Assembly (NCBI RefSeq): GCF_018224885.1
Contig: NZ_JAGTXB010000001.1
Location: forward strand, 186,001 to 250,000
Origin: Chitinophaga hostae
Lineage (GTDB): Bacteria > Bacteroidota > Bacteroidia > Chitinophagales > Chitinophagaceae
Length of the DNA: 64,000 nt
Direction of reading: 5' to 3'
Under the pieces are notes generated by a model. That model searched no databases, had not been told where the DNA came from, and saw only the letters and a program-made list of their open reading frames with translations. Below are positions 45,683 to 56,003 of this stretch, one piece after another; the first letter of the stretch is position 1, and each line of letters begins with the position of its first letter. Both the position numbers and the translations under genes were made by a program.

Positions 45683-45717
45683 ATGGGGAGCACACGAGTT
45701 TACCGTTGTCTCCCCAT
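45683..45717. terminator. hairpin between poxB and tamL ends
   Basis: ATGGGGAG/CTCCCCAT stem, 19-base loop, A-run on one side and short T-run on the minus strand side; probable bidirectional terminator for the converging genes. Confidence 0.6.
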
Positions 45718-45727
45718 AAAAAAATTA

Positions 45728-48229
45728 TTAGAATGGATATCCGATGGCAATGTTGAGTATCAGGTTCTTTTTACGCCATTCGGGATCTCCGAAGTTAATT
45801 TTATTCAGCACCCATCGCTCGTTTTCCGGCAGGTATGGAACGCGGAAAGGCATTGCAAGATCCAGTCGTACCACCACAATGGAGGCATCGATACGTAAGC
45901 CTACGCCGCCGCCTACAGCTATTTGTTTGTAGAAAGAACTGAATTCAAATTTGCTTCCGGGTTTGTCCGGTACATCTTTCTGCAGCCATATATTACCGGC
46001 ATCAATAAAAGCAGCGACATTAAACACGCTGGCCACGTGTATACGTACTTCGGAGTTGAATTCGAGTTTTATATCGCCGGCTTCATTGGCCAGCAATGCA
46101 GAAGTATCTACTGCTTTATTATGGAACGATCCGGGGCCGAGCGTACGTGCCCTGAAAGCCCTGATGCTGCTGCTCCCTCCGGTGAAAAACTGTTTTACAA
46201 AAGGAAGGGTGCTGGAATTGCCATAAGGTAAGCCATAACCCAGCAACAGGCGGTTGATCCACTGTTTGCCTTTACCAATGTTCCAGTAATGGCGGCCTTC
46301 CAGGGTGAGTCGTTCATATTGCGCAAAAGAGTTTCCGAGTATAGTTCTTTGTCCTGTATCATTTCTTGGTACCACCAGGCCGGCGAGGTTACCCGAAATA
46401 TCCAGGTTCGCGCTTGCATAAAAGCTATGCACACGGTTGGGTTGCTGATTATTATACGTGATGGAATAATTGCCACCGAGTATAAATTGTTTCTCAATTG
46501 CAGCGCGCTGACTGGGATCATTTTTCAGGATGCTGTCGTAGGCAGCGGTGGTTTTGGTGGGTAACACATAGGTTACCGCCACCGGTGAAAAAATATGACT
46601 AAGGAACTGTGTCCGCTGCCAGAGGTATTGCAATTGCAGCGTGTAGGCGTTAAGGTTATAAAGATCGGCACGGCTGTATAATTCATAGCCCGCGCTTATA
46701 CGGGTTTTAGGAACATAGGGCGTACGGATATTAAGTCCTCTGAAAGGCGTAATAAACCGGGGGAATGTAACAGCTACTTCTGCTCCAAACCCGTATGAGT
46801 TGGAACCTCCGGCGCTCTTGTTACCGGTTTGCCATTCGAGGCCTCCCCTGAGTCCGATTTCCAACAGTGCTGCAGAATGCAACCAGTTGCGGTTTTTCGC
46901 GGTGAGGCGTACCTCTGATCCGATAAAACCATTTGATTTAGACGTTCCTCTTAACTCGGCCTGCAGGGAACGACGTTTATAGGGGGTTAAATAAAATTTC
47001 GCATCCAGCCATCCGCTATCAAGGGAAATGCGATTGTTTACCATAGCCCTGTAGTTGTTGGCCAGAGAAGTATCTCTTGTATAGGTGGCGTCTCTTTTTG
47101 CGCCTCTGCCAGTGGTGTCTCTCCTGCCGGCATAGTCTCTCCTGGCGGAAGAATCTCTCCTGCCGGGTAAATTCGGGTCGCCGCCAAGGATGTTGTGAAT
47201 GGACGTATCTCTCACGGGCGAAAACTGTCCTTTTACAAACTTGAATACGCCGAGGTTAATCAGGCGCTGTAAGGTGATATTATGGGAGCTGAGCCGATAC
47301 AAACTATCCGGACGTAAAAATACGGAGCGGTCAAATGCGGAAGATTTGAAACGTTTGGCAGAATCAACGAGATAAATTCCTTTGTATCTCACCGGCGTAC
47401 CCTGGGTAGAAGCGGAATCATTGTCCAGCGAGTAATCCGGGAACAGGGTGATATCGTGCATCCTGTACGGCCGTAAAGCCAGCAGGGGTGTATTGTCTTT
47501 TATTTTTACAAACAGGTCTACCTGTCCGTTATTGGTGCTGTCTGCCTGTACCAGCAAATAATCGGGGATAAAATAATAGTAGCCCTGTTCTTTCAGATTT
47601 GCGTGTATGCGTTCCCGTTCGGCCCTGATGGAATCCAGTGAATATGGTTTGCCGGGTATAAGTGAGCTTTCCGGTTTTGTATTTTTAACCGACACTCCAA
47701 TGGCACTGGTATCAGTAATGTAGGTAACACTTTTAATCGTATAGCGGTGATTGGGGGTAGCGGTATAGTTGATAGATGCTTTTTTCTTCCCTGAATTTTT
47801 AACGGCAGAAACAACACCGGCCTGGAAGTATCCATTGTCTACAAGGTACTCTTCCAGCACCTGTGCCGTATAGTCTGGTTTGGCCTGACTGAGTAAAACA
47901 GGAGGCTCTCCCCATTTTTTACGGAGGATGTAATTGAGTCCTTTCCCTTTAGGTTCATTTCCTAAGTTGTAGAGCCATAGTTTTATTGGCATCCCCAGGA
48001 ATTTTCTGTTCCTGTTGGGTCTGACTCTCTTATTCATACCTTCGAGCAGGGTACTGTAGTCTTTCGGTTTTTTCTTTGTAACCGTATCTGGTATCCACTT
48101 TACATCGCTGCCGGTATATAGGCGATCGCCCTCGGGTACTGTGCGGGTAGTACTACAGGAGCTGATTACCAGGTATCCCAGGCAAAACAGTATACAGCAG
48201 AAGATGATATGGTTATTTGCTTTTCGCAT
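45728..48229 (-). CDS. tamL: TamL: lipoprotein TamA-like outer-membrane Omp85 protein
   Basis: 833-residue outer-membrane protein. The start MRKANN gives a lipoprotein signal ending LVISSC; a longer frame would overlap tamB further without a signal. POTRA-like domains (about 80-330, e.g. AQVLEEYLVDNGYFQAGVV) precede a 16-strand Omp85 barrel with the signature FFTGGSSSIRAFRARTLGPGS, ending NLILNIAIGYPF. It acts with TamB in outer-membrane lipid/protein assembly. A basic/acidic insert of repeated RRD units (about residues 350-385) lies before the barrel. Overlaps tamB by 17 bases. Confidence 0.9.
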   Translation of the reverse strand: MRKANNHIIFCCILFCLGYLVISSCSTTRTVPEGDRLYTGSDVKWIPDTVTKKKPKDYSTLLEGMNKRVRPNRNRKFLGMPIKLWLYNLGNEPKGKGLNYILRKKWGEPPVLLSQAKPDYTAQVLEEYLVDNGYFQAGVVSAVKNSGKKKASINYTATPNHRYTIKSVTYITDTSAIGVSVKNTKPESSLIPGKPYSLDSIRAERERIHANLKEQGYYYFIPDYLLVQADSTNNGQVDLFVKIKDNTPLLALRPYRMHDITLFPDYSLDNDSASTQGTPVRYKGIYLVDSAKRFKSSAFDRSVFLRPDSLYRLSSHNITLQRLINLGVFKFVKGQFSPVRDTSIHNILGGDPNLPGRRDSSARRDYAGRRDTTGRGAKRDATYTRDTSLANNYRAMVNNRISLDSGWLDAKFYLTPYKRRSLQAELRGTSKSNGFIGSEVRLTAKNRNWLHSAALLEIGLRGGLEWQTGNKSAGGSNSYGFGAEVAVTFPRFITPFRGLNIRTPYVPKTRISAGYELYSRADLYNLNAYTLQLQYLWQRTQFLSHIFSPVAVTYVLPTKTTAAYDSILKNDPSQRAAIEKQFILGGNYSITYNNQQPNRVHSFYASANLDISGNLAGLVVPRNDTGQRTILGNSFAQYERLTLEGRHYWNIGKGKQWINRLLLGYGLPYGNSSTLPFVKQFFTGGSSSIRAFRARTLGPGSFHNKAVDTSALLANEAGDIKLEFNSEVRIHVASVFNVAAFIDAGNIWLQKDVPDKPGSKFEFSSFYKQIAVGGGVGLRIDASIVVVRLDLAMPFRVPYLPENERWVLNKINFGDPEWRKKNLILNIAIGYPF

Positions 48230-51200
48230 CTGTTGTTGTCGTATTTTTATCCTTTTTTTTCTTGTCGCTGACTTTCTGTTTCTGGGACGTTTTTTTGGCG
48301 CGCTGCAAAATTTCACGGAACTCATCGTAGTCCATGATTAGGGCAAACGCCACACCTGTTTCCACTATCTGGCCATCTATTACGGTAGTATTATCATTGT
48401 TCTGATATACCCGGATTCTGTAACGGCCATCGCGTGTAAGTTTATATTCCACAGAGATATCTCCGATCAGTGAGCTGGCGTTTTGTTGGTTACCCTGCAA
48501 CATAATATTTGAACCCACGGAAACGGTTAAACGATCATTGAATAATTGTTTAGAGGCGCCTACTTTTAAGTTGGTCGTTTCCTGTGCCGATCCGGTAGAA
48601 TAATCCTCCTGGTTTTGCAGATCAAAATTCAGATCTACTCCTTTTATCAGGTTGCCGGCGAGATTATTGAGCTGTTGGGAAAGGATCTTACTTACACTGT
48701 TTTTTGCGGCCTGCCCCACTCCGCCGCCAGAGCCACCGTCCAGCGTACTCATCGGATCATCGGGAATAAATGTATTCAGTACCAGCAGTCCCATTACCTG
48801 TTTGTTTAATTCAGAGGGTATCTGGTTAATTTGTTTCAACTGGTTATATGGCGTACCATTCAGCGTATTCCTTTCTTTCTCCGGCAGGTCCAGGCGGAAG
48901 CTGATATCAGGTTTCAGGAGGCTGCCCCTGATCATGAGATATACCTGGAAGGGCAGCCGCTGTTTATACATATTGCGCTGTTGGGGACTCATATCCTGCA
49001 ACCGGGCAGCTACCAGGTCATAAGCCGGTGCGTTCACGGTGTATTTGGCGGTGATATCCAGGTCGGCATTGGTTGCATCGCCATTGAAGGAAATGAAACT
49101 TCCTTTTTCTATATCGAAGGAGCGTTTGATCAGCTGGTTCAGCGACATTTCATATTTACCTTCTGTTATTTCGTAGCGGCCGGTTAAGCTCATCTTGCTG
49201 CTGGGATCCAGCGTGGCGTTGATATTGGCGGTACCTTTTGCCTGAACATAGTCGCCGTTCTGCGAATCGATAATGATTTTGATAACAGATTCCGGGGTGA
49301 TTTCCAGGTTGCCGGAAAGGAACATCCCTTTTAAACGGGTGGTCTTGTATTTGAGGCTGTCTTGTTTTGCCAGTAATGCAGAGTCAATGGGGTTAGACAT
49401 GTCCACAAATTCCACCACGCCTTCCCTGTTGGCAATGCCTGGTTCTTCCTGGGGCAAGGTCATGGTAATGCTGGATTTATCCCGGAGCTTTACCGTAGCA
49501 TCAATCCTGGGCAAACTGAGTGAGCCACGGATTTTTACTTTGCTGTCGATATATGCAGGTCCATAGATCCACTGGTCCGGATTCTGCTGACGGCCCAGCG
49601 CCATGAAATTGTCGGCGGTTACATCCAGGTTAAAATTGTATTTGGTAAAATCTTTTGTGTTGATGCGCCCGTCTACCACCAGTTCGTTGTTAGCGCTGTC
49701 GGCTACCACCAGGTTATTAAGCTGTATACCTCTTTCGTCTATTACGATATCTTCATCCGGCAAATGGAGGGTGCTGCCAATCATGGTGACCATACCGGTT
49801 GCATTATCGAAATGCAGGCTGCCAAGCACTTTTGGCGCGGAGGGGGTACCGGTGATGTTAAACTGACCATTTGCGCTACCGGACATTTTTGTTACGTTCC
49901 CCATGGTAAAAGGTTCCAGGGAAGCCATACTGAGTTTGTTGATGTTCAGCTGCGCATTGATAGTAGAGTCGTAGGTACCGTCTACCTTCACATCATTGTC
50001 GTTGCCAGTGAGTGCGGCGGTGAGCTTATATTGCCCGGGGCCGCTGTTTTCCACATTGGCATCGAGGGTGCCCATTCGTGCATTCTTTACCGTTAGACTG
50101 TCTACTTTCAGGGTAGCGTGGATCAGCGGAGACTGGTTCCAGTTACGAACGGTGGCATCGGCATTCAGGAGTCCGTTGGCAAGCAACGTATCAGTAGCCA
50201 GCAGGCCGGTGATGGTGGAGAGCTGGAAGTTACTGATGTTAGCCTGTAGCGCTGGTATAGCACTGGTGTCGCGAAGTGTAGAGAGTTGTATGGACTGCTC
50301 CCCGTGCGACAGTTTAATATTTGCAGTATCCGGTGCGCCATTTTTCATGCGCAGGATATTACTTTCTGCGACGGTCCAGGGTTGTTTATTAAGCAGCAAC
50401 CCGGGTTTCAGTGACAGTTGCATGGCATTATCTTTCAGGAATGTGAATATGCCGCCAAGTTTGTATTTGGGTTGTTTTTTAACATCATCTAACAGCAGGT
50501 CAAAATCTACCACACCGGTATTTGCTTTTGCTGTCAGCAAAGTATGATATAGTGGAAATGAGGGGTGCTGCATGCGAGCCAGGGAGATATTGGTTTGCAG
50601 CGAGGTATCTTTAATACTGGCAAATATCCGCAGACTATCGACCTGTAATGAGTCGTAATTAATTTTCGGGAGACTGGCATGCATGATTAACAGGCTGCTG
50701 TCGCTGTTGAGACGGCCATCCATTACCAACGGTACTTCCATGCGGAGTTCCGGTAACATAGCCTGCAGGCTTTTAGGCCATATCAGGCTGGCATTCCATG
50801 CAAGAAGCTGACCGGTCGGTATTTTTATGATGTTAGTGGAATCAGGTGGTAATAAAGGTTTGTTGATAACGCCCGAAAATGCGCCGCCTACTTTTCTGTA
50901 ATCTATGTGGCCATAAGCATTAACCAGGCCGAAAGGAGTTTTTAAGGTGATGTATTGCTGATCCTCGTATTTCGCCAACAGGGAAATGCTGTCGAGGGGA
51001 AATACCTGTTCATTGGCAGCAATTTGCCAGTTGGTAAAAAAGGCATTTCCTTCAATGCGTTGTGGCTCGATACTATTGAAATCTGCTATAACGTTTCCCT
51101 GTATGGTAAGCGGCTCTGTATACCAATGAGTGGCATACAGATCTGCTTTAGCCAGATCCATGTTTAGCTTAAGACTGTGGATAGTAGTATCTGCCAGCTG

Positions 51201-53288
51201 ACCGCTTATGTCGAAAGTCGTCGTAATACTGCTGTCGGCGCTTTCGCCCTGCGCCTGGAACCCGCCTTTGTTTAGATCGGCGTTCAGGCTTACGTCATGA
51301 TACGTATAGGTGTTGTAGGTAGCTTCATCCAGTTGAATACCGGCCTTTGCCACCATTTGTTTAATCGTATAGCCCTGACCGGTAGCATTGAGTCTTCCCG
51401 ACATCCAGCCATAGGTGGTATCATAAAGCATGATGCCCGGGTTGGCACGGAAGTAGGGAATACTTACGGTGTAGCTGCTGCGGATGCTGTCGGTTATGTT
51501 TACCAGGTGCGCGTTGATGTTAGCGTTGGCGTAATCGCTTTTTAGCTGCAGTTGTGTCAGCAGGTCCTGCATTCCTCCTTTCAACATACCGGTAATAATC
51601 ATATGTTCCGGAAGGCGGGGCGTATCCGGCAGCGTACCGGCAGGTAGCCAGGAGCGTACCGGCTTGTTGCCGGATTGAATATAGAGGTTGGGTAAATCGG
51701 CGCTGAGCAGATCGGGATTGGTGGCATGGAGTACTTTTCCATTGTCTGTTTTAATCAGGTTCCCTTCATGGTCATCGACGTATAATTCTTTAATATTCAG
51801 TTCTCCGAGTGATCCCTTTAGTATAGCCGCCAGCGTTAGTTCTTTTTTCCACAGTGGCGCAAACGATTTGTTTTTGCGGGCATCCGGAACAAAGGGAAGC
51901 CATTCTCCCAGGGCGATATGCACCGAGTCGAGGTTAGCATCCAGGCCCAGCTGGTCCAGTTTATCTGAAATCCCTGACCAGGAAGGAACGGTTACCAATA
52001 TCTGTTTGCGGAGAATGCTTTTATTTGTTTGCAGCAGGAAATTGCGTAACGCCAGGGTGTGTGGTGTAAACAGCACATCCATATTGGCTTTGCGGATGGC
52101 AAAACCGGATTTATCCTGTGCGGTAAGTGATTTTACGGCAACGCTGATGCTATCGGGTTTGTACCTGATGTTGTTGATTTTTCCGGAGAAGTGGGTCAGC
52201 AACAGGTGATTATAGTCCGGATCAGGGCCCGCCGCTTTTGGTGCCGGGCCGCCGTTATCATAGCGAAGTGTCAGTTTATCGAGGTTTACCTGGGTGGCGA
52301 AAACCTGCCAGGTATTGGGCGTGGTATCTTTTGGAGGCGCAGGCAAGGTGTCTTTGCCGGGTACCATCATTACCAACCCGGTAGTATTGTCGATGCTGAG
52401 ATCGCCCACCTGTATGCGGGTGGAGTCCTGGTCCATGCTGCTGTTACGTAACTGGAGGGCGCCGATTTTCCAGCTGGTGGAAATACCGCTGCCTTCATCA
52501 GTGTACGTAAAGCTGCTGTTGCTGATCTGGAGCTTTTTCAGCAGCAGGTGTAAGGAGGAACTGTTCGTGTCTGCTGGTGGCGGTGGCGGCGCTGCGGAGG
52601 TAACTGCCGGTCCAACATAGCTTTGGCGAAAAAAGCCTTTTAGTCCATCGAGCGTAATGCCTCTGAAGGAATAAACCCCATCGTCGATCAGCAGATCGTC
52701 GGGATCTACATGCAGGCTATCCCAGGTTAATACGGCGTTCATGCCGCCGGAGGCATCGTGGTAGCTTAATTTTGCCCTTTTGAGGGAAATATCTTTCAAC
52801 CGGAATTGCAGGGTAGTGCCGGTTTCCGGTGCAATGGTATCGGGTATTGTTTTTGGGCTGACAAAGGCGTCTATTGCGAACTGGTAGTTAAAGGCGGAGT
52901 CGCCGGGATGCCGGTATACGTTGATCAGCACTGTATCCCATTCGAGTTTATCAATTCTAAGTTCATTGTTGATAAATGACAGGAGGTTATAATGCACTCT
53001 CAGGGAGCCGGAGTAAAAAAGCGCCTGATTGGAAGTATCTCCTACATATACATTGCGGAGTTCGAGGTACTGCCATCCTCTTGCCCGGAGATAACCAATC
53101 TGTACTTTGGTGTGCAGTTTTTTTCGCAGGTATATTTCACCCTGTTCTCTCAGGTAATTCTGTACGCCGTCGAGTTGCAACAATAAAACAGCCATTACGG
53201 GCAAAAGGAGCACCGCAACAATTATCCATATTAGCCATCGCCACCAGGGGCGGCGGTGTTTTTCTCCGGTTTCTGCTGGTTCTGTCAC
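48213..53288 (-). CDS. tamB: translocation and assembly module protein TamB
   Basis: 1691 residues: one N-terminal TM helix (WLIWIIVAVLLLPVMAVLLL), then a very long beta-taco region of repeated amphipathic strands, and a C-terminal DUF490 domain (MSLTGRYEITEGKYEMSLNQ, QRLPFQVYLMIRGSLLKPDI, NTFIPDDPM). AsmA-like bridge proteins span the periplasm and carry phospholipids to the outer membrane. Larger than E. coli TamB (~1260) but usual for Bacteroidota. It is directly upstream of tamL with a 17-base overlap, so the two are one operon. Confidence 0.92.
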   Translation of the reverse strand: MTEPAETGEKHRRPWWRWLIWIIVAVLLLPVMAVLLLQLDGVQNYLREQGEIYLRKKLHTKVQIGYLRARGWQYLELRNVYVGDTSNQALFYSGSLRVHYNLLSFINNELRIDKLEWDTVLINVYRHPGDSAFNYQFAIDAFVSPKTIPDTIAPETGTTLQFRLKDISLKRAKLSYHDASGGMNAVLTWDSLHVDPDDLLIDDGVYSFRGITLDGLKGFFRQSYVGPAVTSAAPPPPPADTNSSSLHLLLKKLQISNSSFTYTDEGSGISTSWKIGALQLRNSSMDQDSTRIQVGDLSIDNTTGLVMMVPGKDTLPAPPKDTTPNTWQVFATQVNLDKLTLRYDNGGPAPKAAGPDPDYNHLLLTHFSGKINNIRYKPDSISVAVKSLTAQDKSGFAIRKANMDVLFTPHTLALRNFLLQTNKSILRKQILVTVPSWSGISDKLDQLGLDANLDSVHIALGEWLPFVPDARKNKSFAPLWKKELTLAAILKGSLGELNIKELYVDDHEGNLIKTDNGKVLHATNPDLLSADLPNLYIQSGNKPVRSWLPAGTLPDTPRLPEHMIITGMLKGGMQDLLTQLQLKSDYANANINAHLVNITDSIRSSYTVSIPYFRANPGIMLYDTTYGWMSGRLNATGQGYTIKQMVAKAGIQLDEATYNTYTYHDVSLNADLNKGGFQAQGESADSSITTTFDISGQLADTTIHSLKLNMDLAKADLYATHWYTEPLTIQGNVIADFNSIEPQRIEGNAFFTNWQIAANEQVFPLDSISLLAKYEDQQYITLKTPFGLVNAYGHIDYRKVGGAFSGVINKPLLPPDSTNIIKIPTGQLLAWNASLIWPKSLQAMLPELRMEVPLVMDGRLNSDSSLLIMHASLPKINYDSLQVDSLRIFASIKDTSLQTNISLARMQHPSFPLYHTLLTAKANTGVVDFDLLLDDVKKQPKYKLGGIFTFLKDNAMQLSLKPGLLLNKQPWTVAESNILRMKNGAPDTANIKLSHGEQSIQLSTLRDTSAIPALQANISNFQLSTITGLLATDTLLANGLLNADATVRNWNQSPLIHATLKVDSLTVKNARMGTLDANVENSGPGQYKLTAALTGNDNDVKVDGTYDSTINAQLNINKLSMASLEPFTMGNVTKMSGSANGQFNITGTPSAPKVLGSLHFDNATGMVTMIGSTLHLPDEDIVIDERGIQLNNLVVADSANNELVVDGRINTKDFTKYNFNLDVTADNFMALGRQQNPDQWIYGPAYIDSKVKIRGSLSLPRIDATVKLRDKSSITMTLPQEEPGIANREGVVEFVDMSNPIDSALLAKQDSLKYKTTRLKGMFLSGNLEITPESVIKIIIDSQNGDYVQAKGTANINATLDPSSKMSLTGRYEITEGKYEMSLNQLIKRSFDIEKGSFISFNGDATNADLDITAKYTVNAPAYDLVAARLQDMSPQQRNMYKQRLPFQVYLMIRGSLLKPDISFRLDLPEKERNTLNGTPYNQLKQINQIPSELNKQVMGLLVLNTFIPDDPMSTLDGGSGGGVGQAAKNSVSKILSQQLNNLAGNLIKGVDLNFDLQNQEDYSTGSAQETTNLKVGASKQLFNDRLTVSVGSNIMLQGNQQNASSLIGDISVEYKLTRDGRYRIRVYQNNDNTTVIDGQIVETGVAFALIMDYDEFREILQRAKKTSQKQKVSDKKKKDKNTTTTDAKSK

Positions 53289-53569
53289 TATAATATATTA
53301 CTATAATAAATTACTGAATATAAACGTAATAGCGCGTTTATGGTTTACTTCACCGGCAGGATAGTTTTACCGGAGATCTGGTCTTCGGGGCAACAAAATC
53401 CATACCTGCGCGGTACAGGGAATAAATAGTTATTGCAAGAATACATCAAATACGGTAACGGACACACTATTTCCGGGGAAGAATATAAAAATGGGGTGAG
53501 TAGTAAAATGCACAGATTGGCGAAAATTGTTTGTCTTCTTTAGTGAGTCGCTATTTTGAGTGATCAGGC

Positions 53570-54193
53570 CTACTCTATCGCCGGCTTATTCCGCTGGTTA
53601 AACCGGTAAATATAATACTCGAGCTGGTCCTTCTTTTCCTTGTCGTACCGGAACTCTTCCAGTAATGCGCTGTCTTGCGGGAGTATATATTTTTTGAGAT
53701 TATAGGCAGATAAGTCCAGTACCTGGCCGGTTACCACGTTCAGTACTTTTTTAAGGGCCACGGGTGTGCTGATGCTGTTAACGGTCATATCGGCCTGATT
53801 TAAATATCCCCGGGAAGGTTGAATACCGTGAAGTGTGTAGATGCAGTAGTAGCCGATTTCTTCCAGTTTATTCAGGCCATTATCCCTGATAAAAATGTTT
53901 TTGCCATCGCACAGGCCCCAGTAATTTTTCACTTTATGTTCCTGGCCGGCGCCATCGCGGAGTACCAGTTCGTTCCTGTTGGCGAGGAGATAGATCTGGG
54001 CAGCGGAGCTACGGTTTTTAATCACCAGGTCGCCTTCTTCGGACGGGTTGTTGTGCTGGAATTCTTCGAAGGTTTTATACAAGCCCTTTTTGAGTTGTGG
54101 TGCATCTATGATCAATGCAGCCTGTTGCGCCTGCTGTGCTGTTGCTGCAAGCGCCATCAGTAATAAGCTCCAAAAACACCACATTTGTTTCAT
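53570..54193 (-). CDS. secreted hypothetical protein
   Basis: 207 residues with a signal peptide (MKQMWCFWSLLLMALAATAQ). The mature part is soluble with alternating strands (DLVIKNRSSAAQIYLLA, LEEIGYYCIYTLHGI). I see no enzymatic motif and do not recognise a family. A separate gene between tamB and gltD with 260-280-base gaps on both sides; nothing else was found in those gaps. Confidence 0.62.
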   Translation of the reverse strand: MKQMWCFWSLLLMALAATAQQAQQAALIIDAPQLKKGLYKTFEEFQHNNPSEEGDLVIKNRSSAAQIYLLANRNELVLRDGAGQEHKVKNYWGLCDGKNIFIRDNGLNKLEEIGYYCIYTLHGIQPSRGYLNQADMTVNSISTPVALKKVLNVVTGQVLDLSAYNLKKYILPQDSALLEEFRYDKEKKDQLEYYIYRFNQRNKPAIE

Positions 54194-54372
54194 CAGGAAC
54201 AAATTTATCGTGTTTCGGAGGTGGCATTGGCTGGAAATAGCTGAACGGGGGCTTTGTTTCTGCTGACGTTGGAATTATGTCTTTAAACGGGATTTGCGGG
54301 CCTGAATAGCAGGGCGGGTTTGGGCCGGCATCCGGGGAAAAGGGGAAGCGCTGCGTTTTTCATTTCACTAAA

Positions 54373-54404
54373 TAAAAAAATATAGGCCGGGTAAAAACCC
54401 GGCC
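54373..54404 (-). terminator. gltD terminator
   Basis: Stem GGCCGGGT/ACCCGGCC with an A/T loop; read on the minus strand it is followed by TATATTTTTTT. Confidence 0.88.
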
Positions 54405-54464
54405 CGGCTGAAGGTTACAACAAAATCTAAACCTGCTTATGAGAAAAATTTTAATTAGTATTTT

Positions 54465-55940
54465 TTATAACGCCATTGCCTGTAAGGAATGGTCTTTGCT
54501 TTCCAGTTGGGAGCTACCCATCAGGAATTCGTCCACTTTTCTGGCACACTCACGACCTTCGCTTATTGCCCATACCACCAGTGATTGTCCGCGGCGCATA
54601 TCACCGGCAGTAAACACTTTAGGGATGGATGTCAGGTAATCTTTTTCGGTAGCTTTTACGTTACCGCGTTCATCTTTTTCTACTTCCAGCTGATCCAGCA
54701 GGCCGGTATGCTGGGGATGTACGAAGCCCATAGCCAGTAAGGCCAGTTCGCAGGGTACATCTCTTTCTGATCCCGGTACTTCTGTAAATTTCGCTGGTCT
54801 GCCGTCGGCGCTGGCGGTCCATTGCAGGTCTACCAGGCGTAAGGCTTTCAGGTGGCCGTTATCATCTCCTATAAAGGATTTGGTCGCGATCGCCCAGTGA
54901 CGGTCAGCTCCTTCTTCGTGGGAAGAAGATGTTTTTAACAACATGGGGTAAGTAGGCCATGGCATGTAGGCCGTACGTTCGCCCGGTGGCTTTGGTAACA
55001 GTTCCAGTTGTGTAACGCTGGCAGCACCATGACGGTTGCTGGTACCCACACAATCGGAGCCGGTATCACCACCACCTATAACAATTACGTTTTTTCCGGT
55101 TGCCCAGATGTCGTTGCCATCTACGGGAGTGTTACTTACCCTTTTGTTCTGTTGTTTGAGGAAGTCCATCGCGTAGTGTATTCCTTTCAGCTCGCGGCCG
55201 GCAATTGGCAGGTCGCGGGGAATGGTGGAACCACCAGCGAGTACGATAGCATTGTATTCTCTCAACAGGTCGTTGGTACTAACGTTAACGCCTACGTTGG
55301 CATTGCATTGGAAAGTTACGCCTTCTTCTTCCATCAGTTTTATACGACGGTCTATCACCCATTTTTCCAGTTTGAAATCCGGGATACCATAGCGTAAAAG
55401 GCCGCCTGGAGCGTCGTCACGTTCAAATACGGTAACCGTATGACCAGCATAGTTTAACTGGGCAGCAGCAGCCAGTCCGGCAGGACCGGAGCCGATAACG
55501 GCAATTTTCTTGCCGGTACGCATACGTGGCGCTTTGGCCTGTACTAAACCTTTATCGAAAGCAACTTCAATGATATGTTTTTCTATTTCCTCGATAGCTA
55601 CCGGCGGCTGGTTGATACCCAGTACGCAAGCGCTTTCACAGGGCGCCGGACAAATACGCCCGGTGAATTCCGGGAAGTTATTGGTAGAAGTAAGCACATC
55701 ATATGCTTCCTTCCAGTCCTGACGATATACGGCATCGTTAAATTCCGGTATCACGTTGCCCAGCGGGCATCCGCTGTGGCAAAAGGGCACACCGCAGTTC
55801 ATGCAGCGCGCAGCCTGCTGATTTAACTTTGTATCCGGGAACCGCTCTACAAATTCATTATAGTGGCCAACCCTTTCCCGGGGGTCTGTTTTCCCGGGCA
55901 GCTCGCGTGTAAATTCCAGGAATCCTGTAGGTTTACCCAT
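54465..55940 (-). CDS. gltD: glutamate synthase (NADPH) small subunit
   Basis: 491-residue FAD/NADPH protein feeding electrons to the large subunit. N-terminal Cys-rich Fe-S segment (RCMNCGVPFCHSGCPLGNVIPE; CPAPCESACVLG), then GKKIAVIGSGPAGLAAAAQL for FAD and NVIVIGGGDTGSDC for NADPH. Start MGKPTGFLEF set by length and by homology of the N-terminus; five upstream codons are possible. Follows gltB by 63 bases in one operon. Confidence 0.95.
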   Translation of the reverse strand: MGKPTGFLEFTRELPGKTDPRERVGHYNEFVERFPDTKLNQQAARCMNCGVPFCHSGCPLGNVIPEFNDAVYRQDWKEAYDVLTSTNNFPEFTGRICPAPCESACVLGINQPPVAIEEIEKHIIEVAFDKGLVQAKAPRMRTGKKIAVIGSGPAGLAAAAQLNYAGHTVTVFERDDAPGGLLRYGIPDFKLEKWVIDRRIKLMEEEGVTFQCNANVGVNVSTNDLLREYNAIVLAGGSTIPRDLPIAGRELKGIHYAMDFLKQQNKRVSNTPVDGNDIWATGKNVIVIGGGDTGSDCVGTSNRHGAASVTQLELLPKPPGERTAYMPWPTYPMLLKTSSSHEEGADRHWAIATKSFIGDDNGHLKALRLVDLQWTASADGRPAKFTEVPGSERDVPCELALLAMGFVHPQHTGLLDQLEVEKDERGNVKATEKDYLTSIPKVFTAGDMRRGQSLVVWAISEGRECARKVDEFLMGSSQLESKDHSLQAMAL

Positions 55941-56003
55941 AATTTTCCTCCACAAGTCCCTTACCTGAAAGGGATATTTTGATGATGAATGTTATTGTTT
56001 CTT

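Noticed and set aside
49273..50547. Several plus-strand frames of 80-180 codons opposite tamB
   Set aside because: Shadows of the large TamB reading frame; no motifs or start signals.
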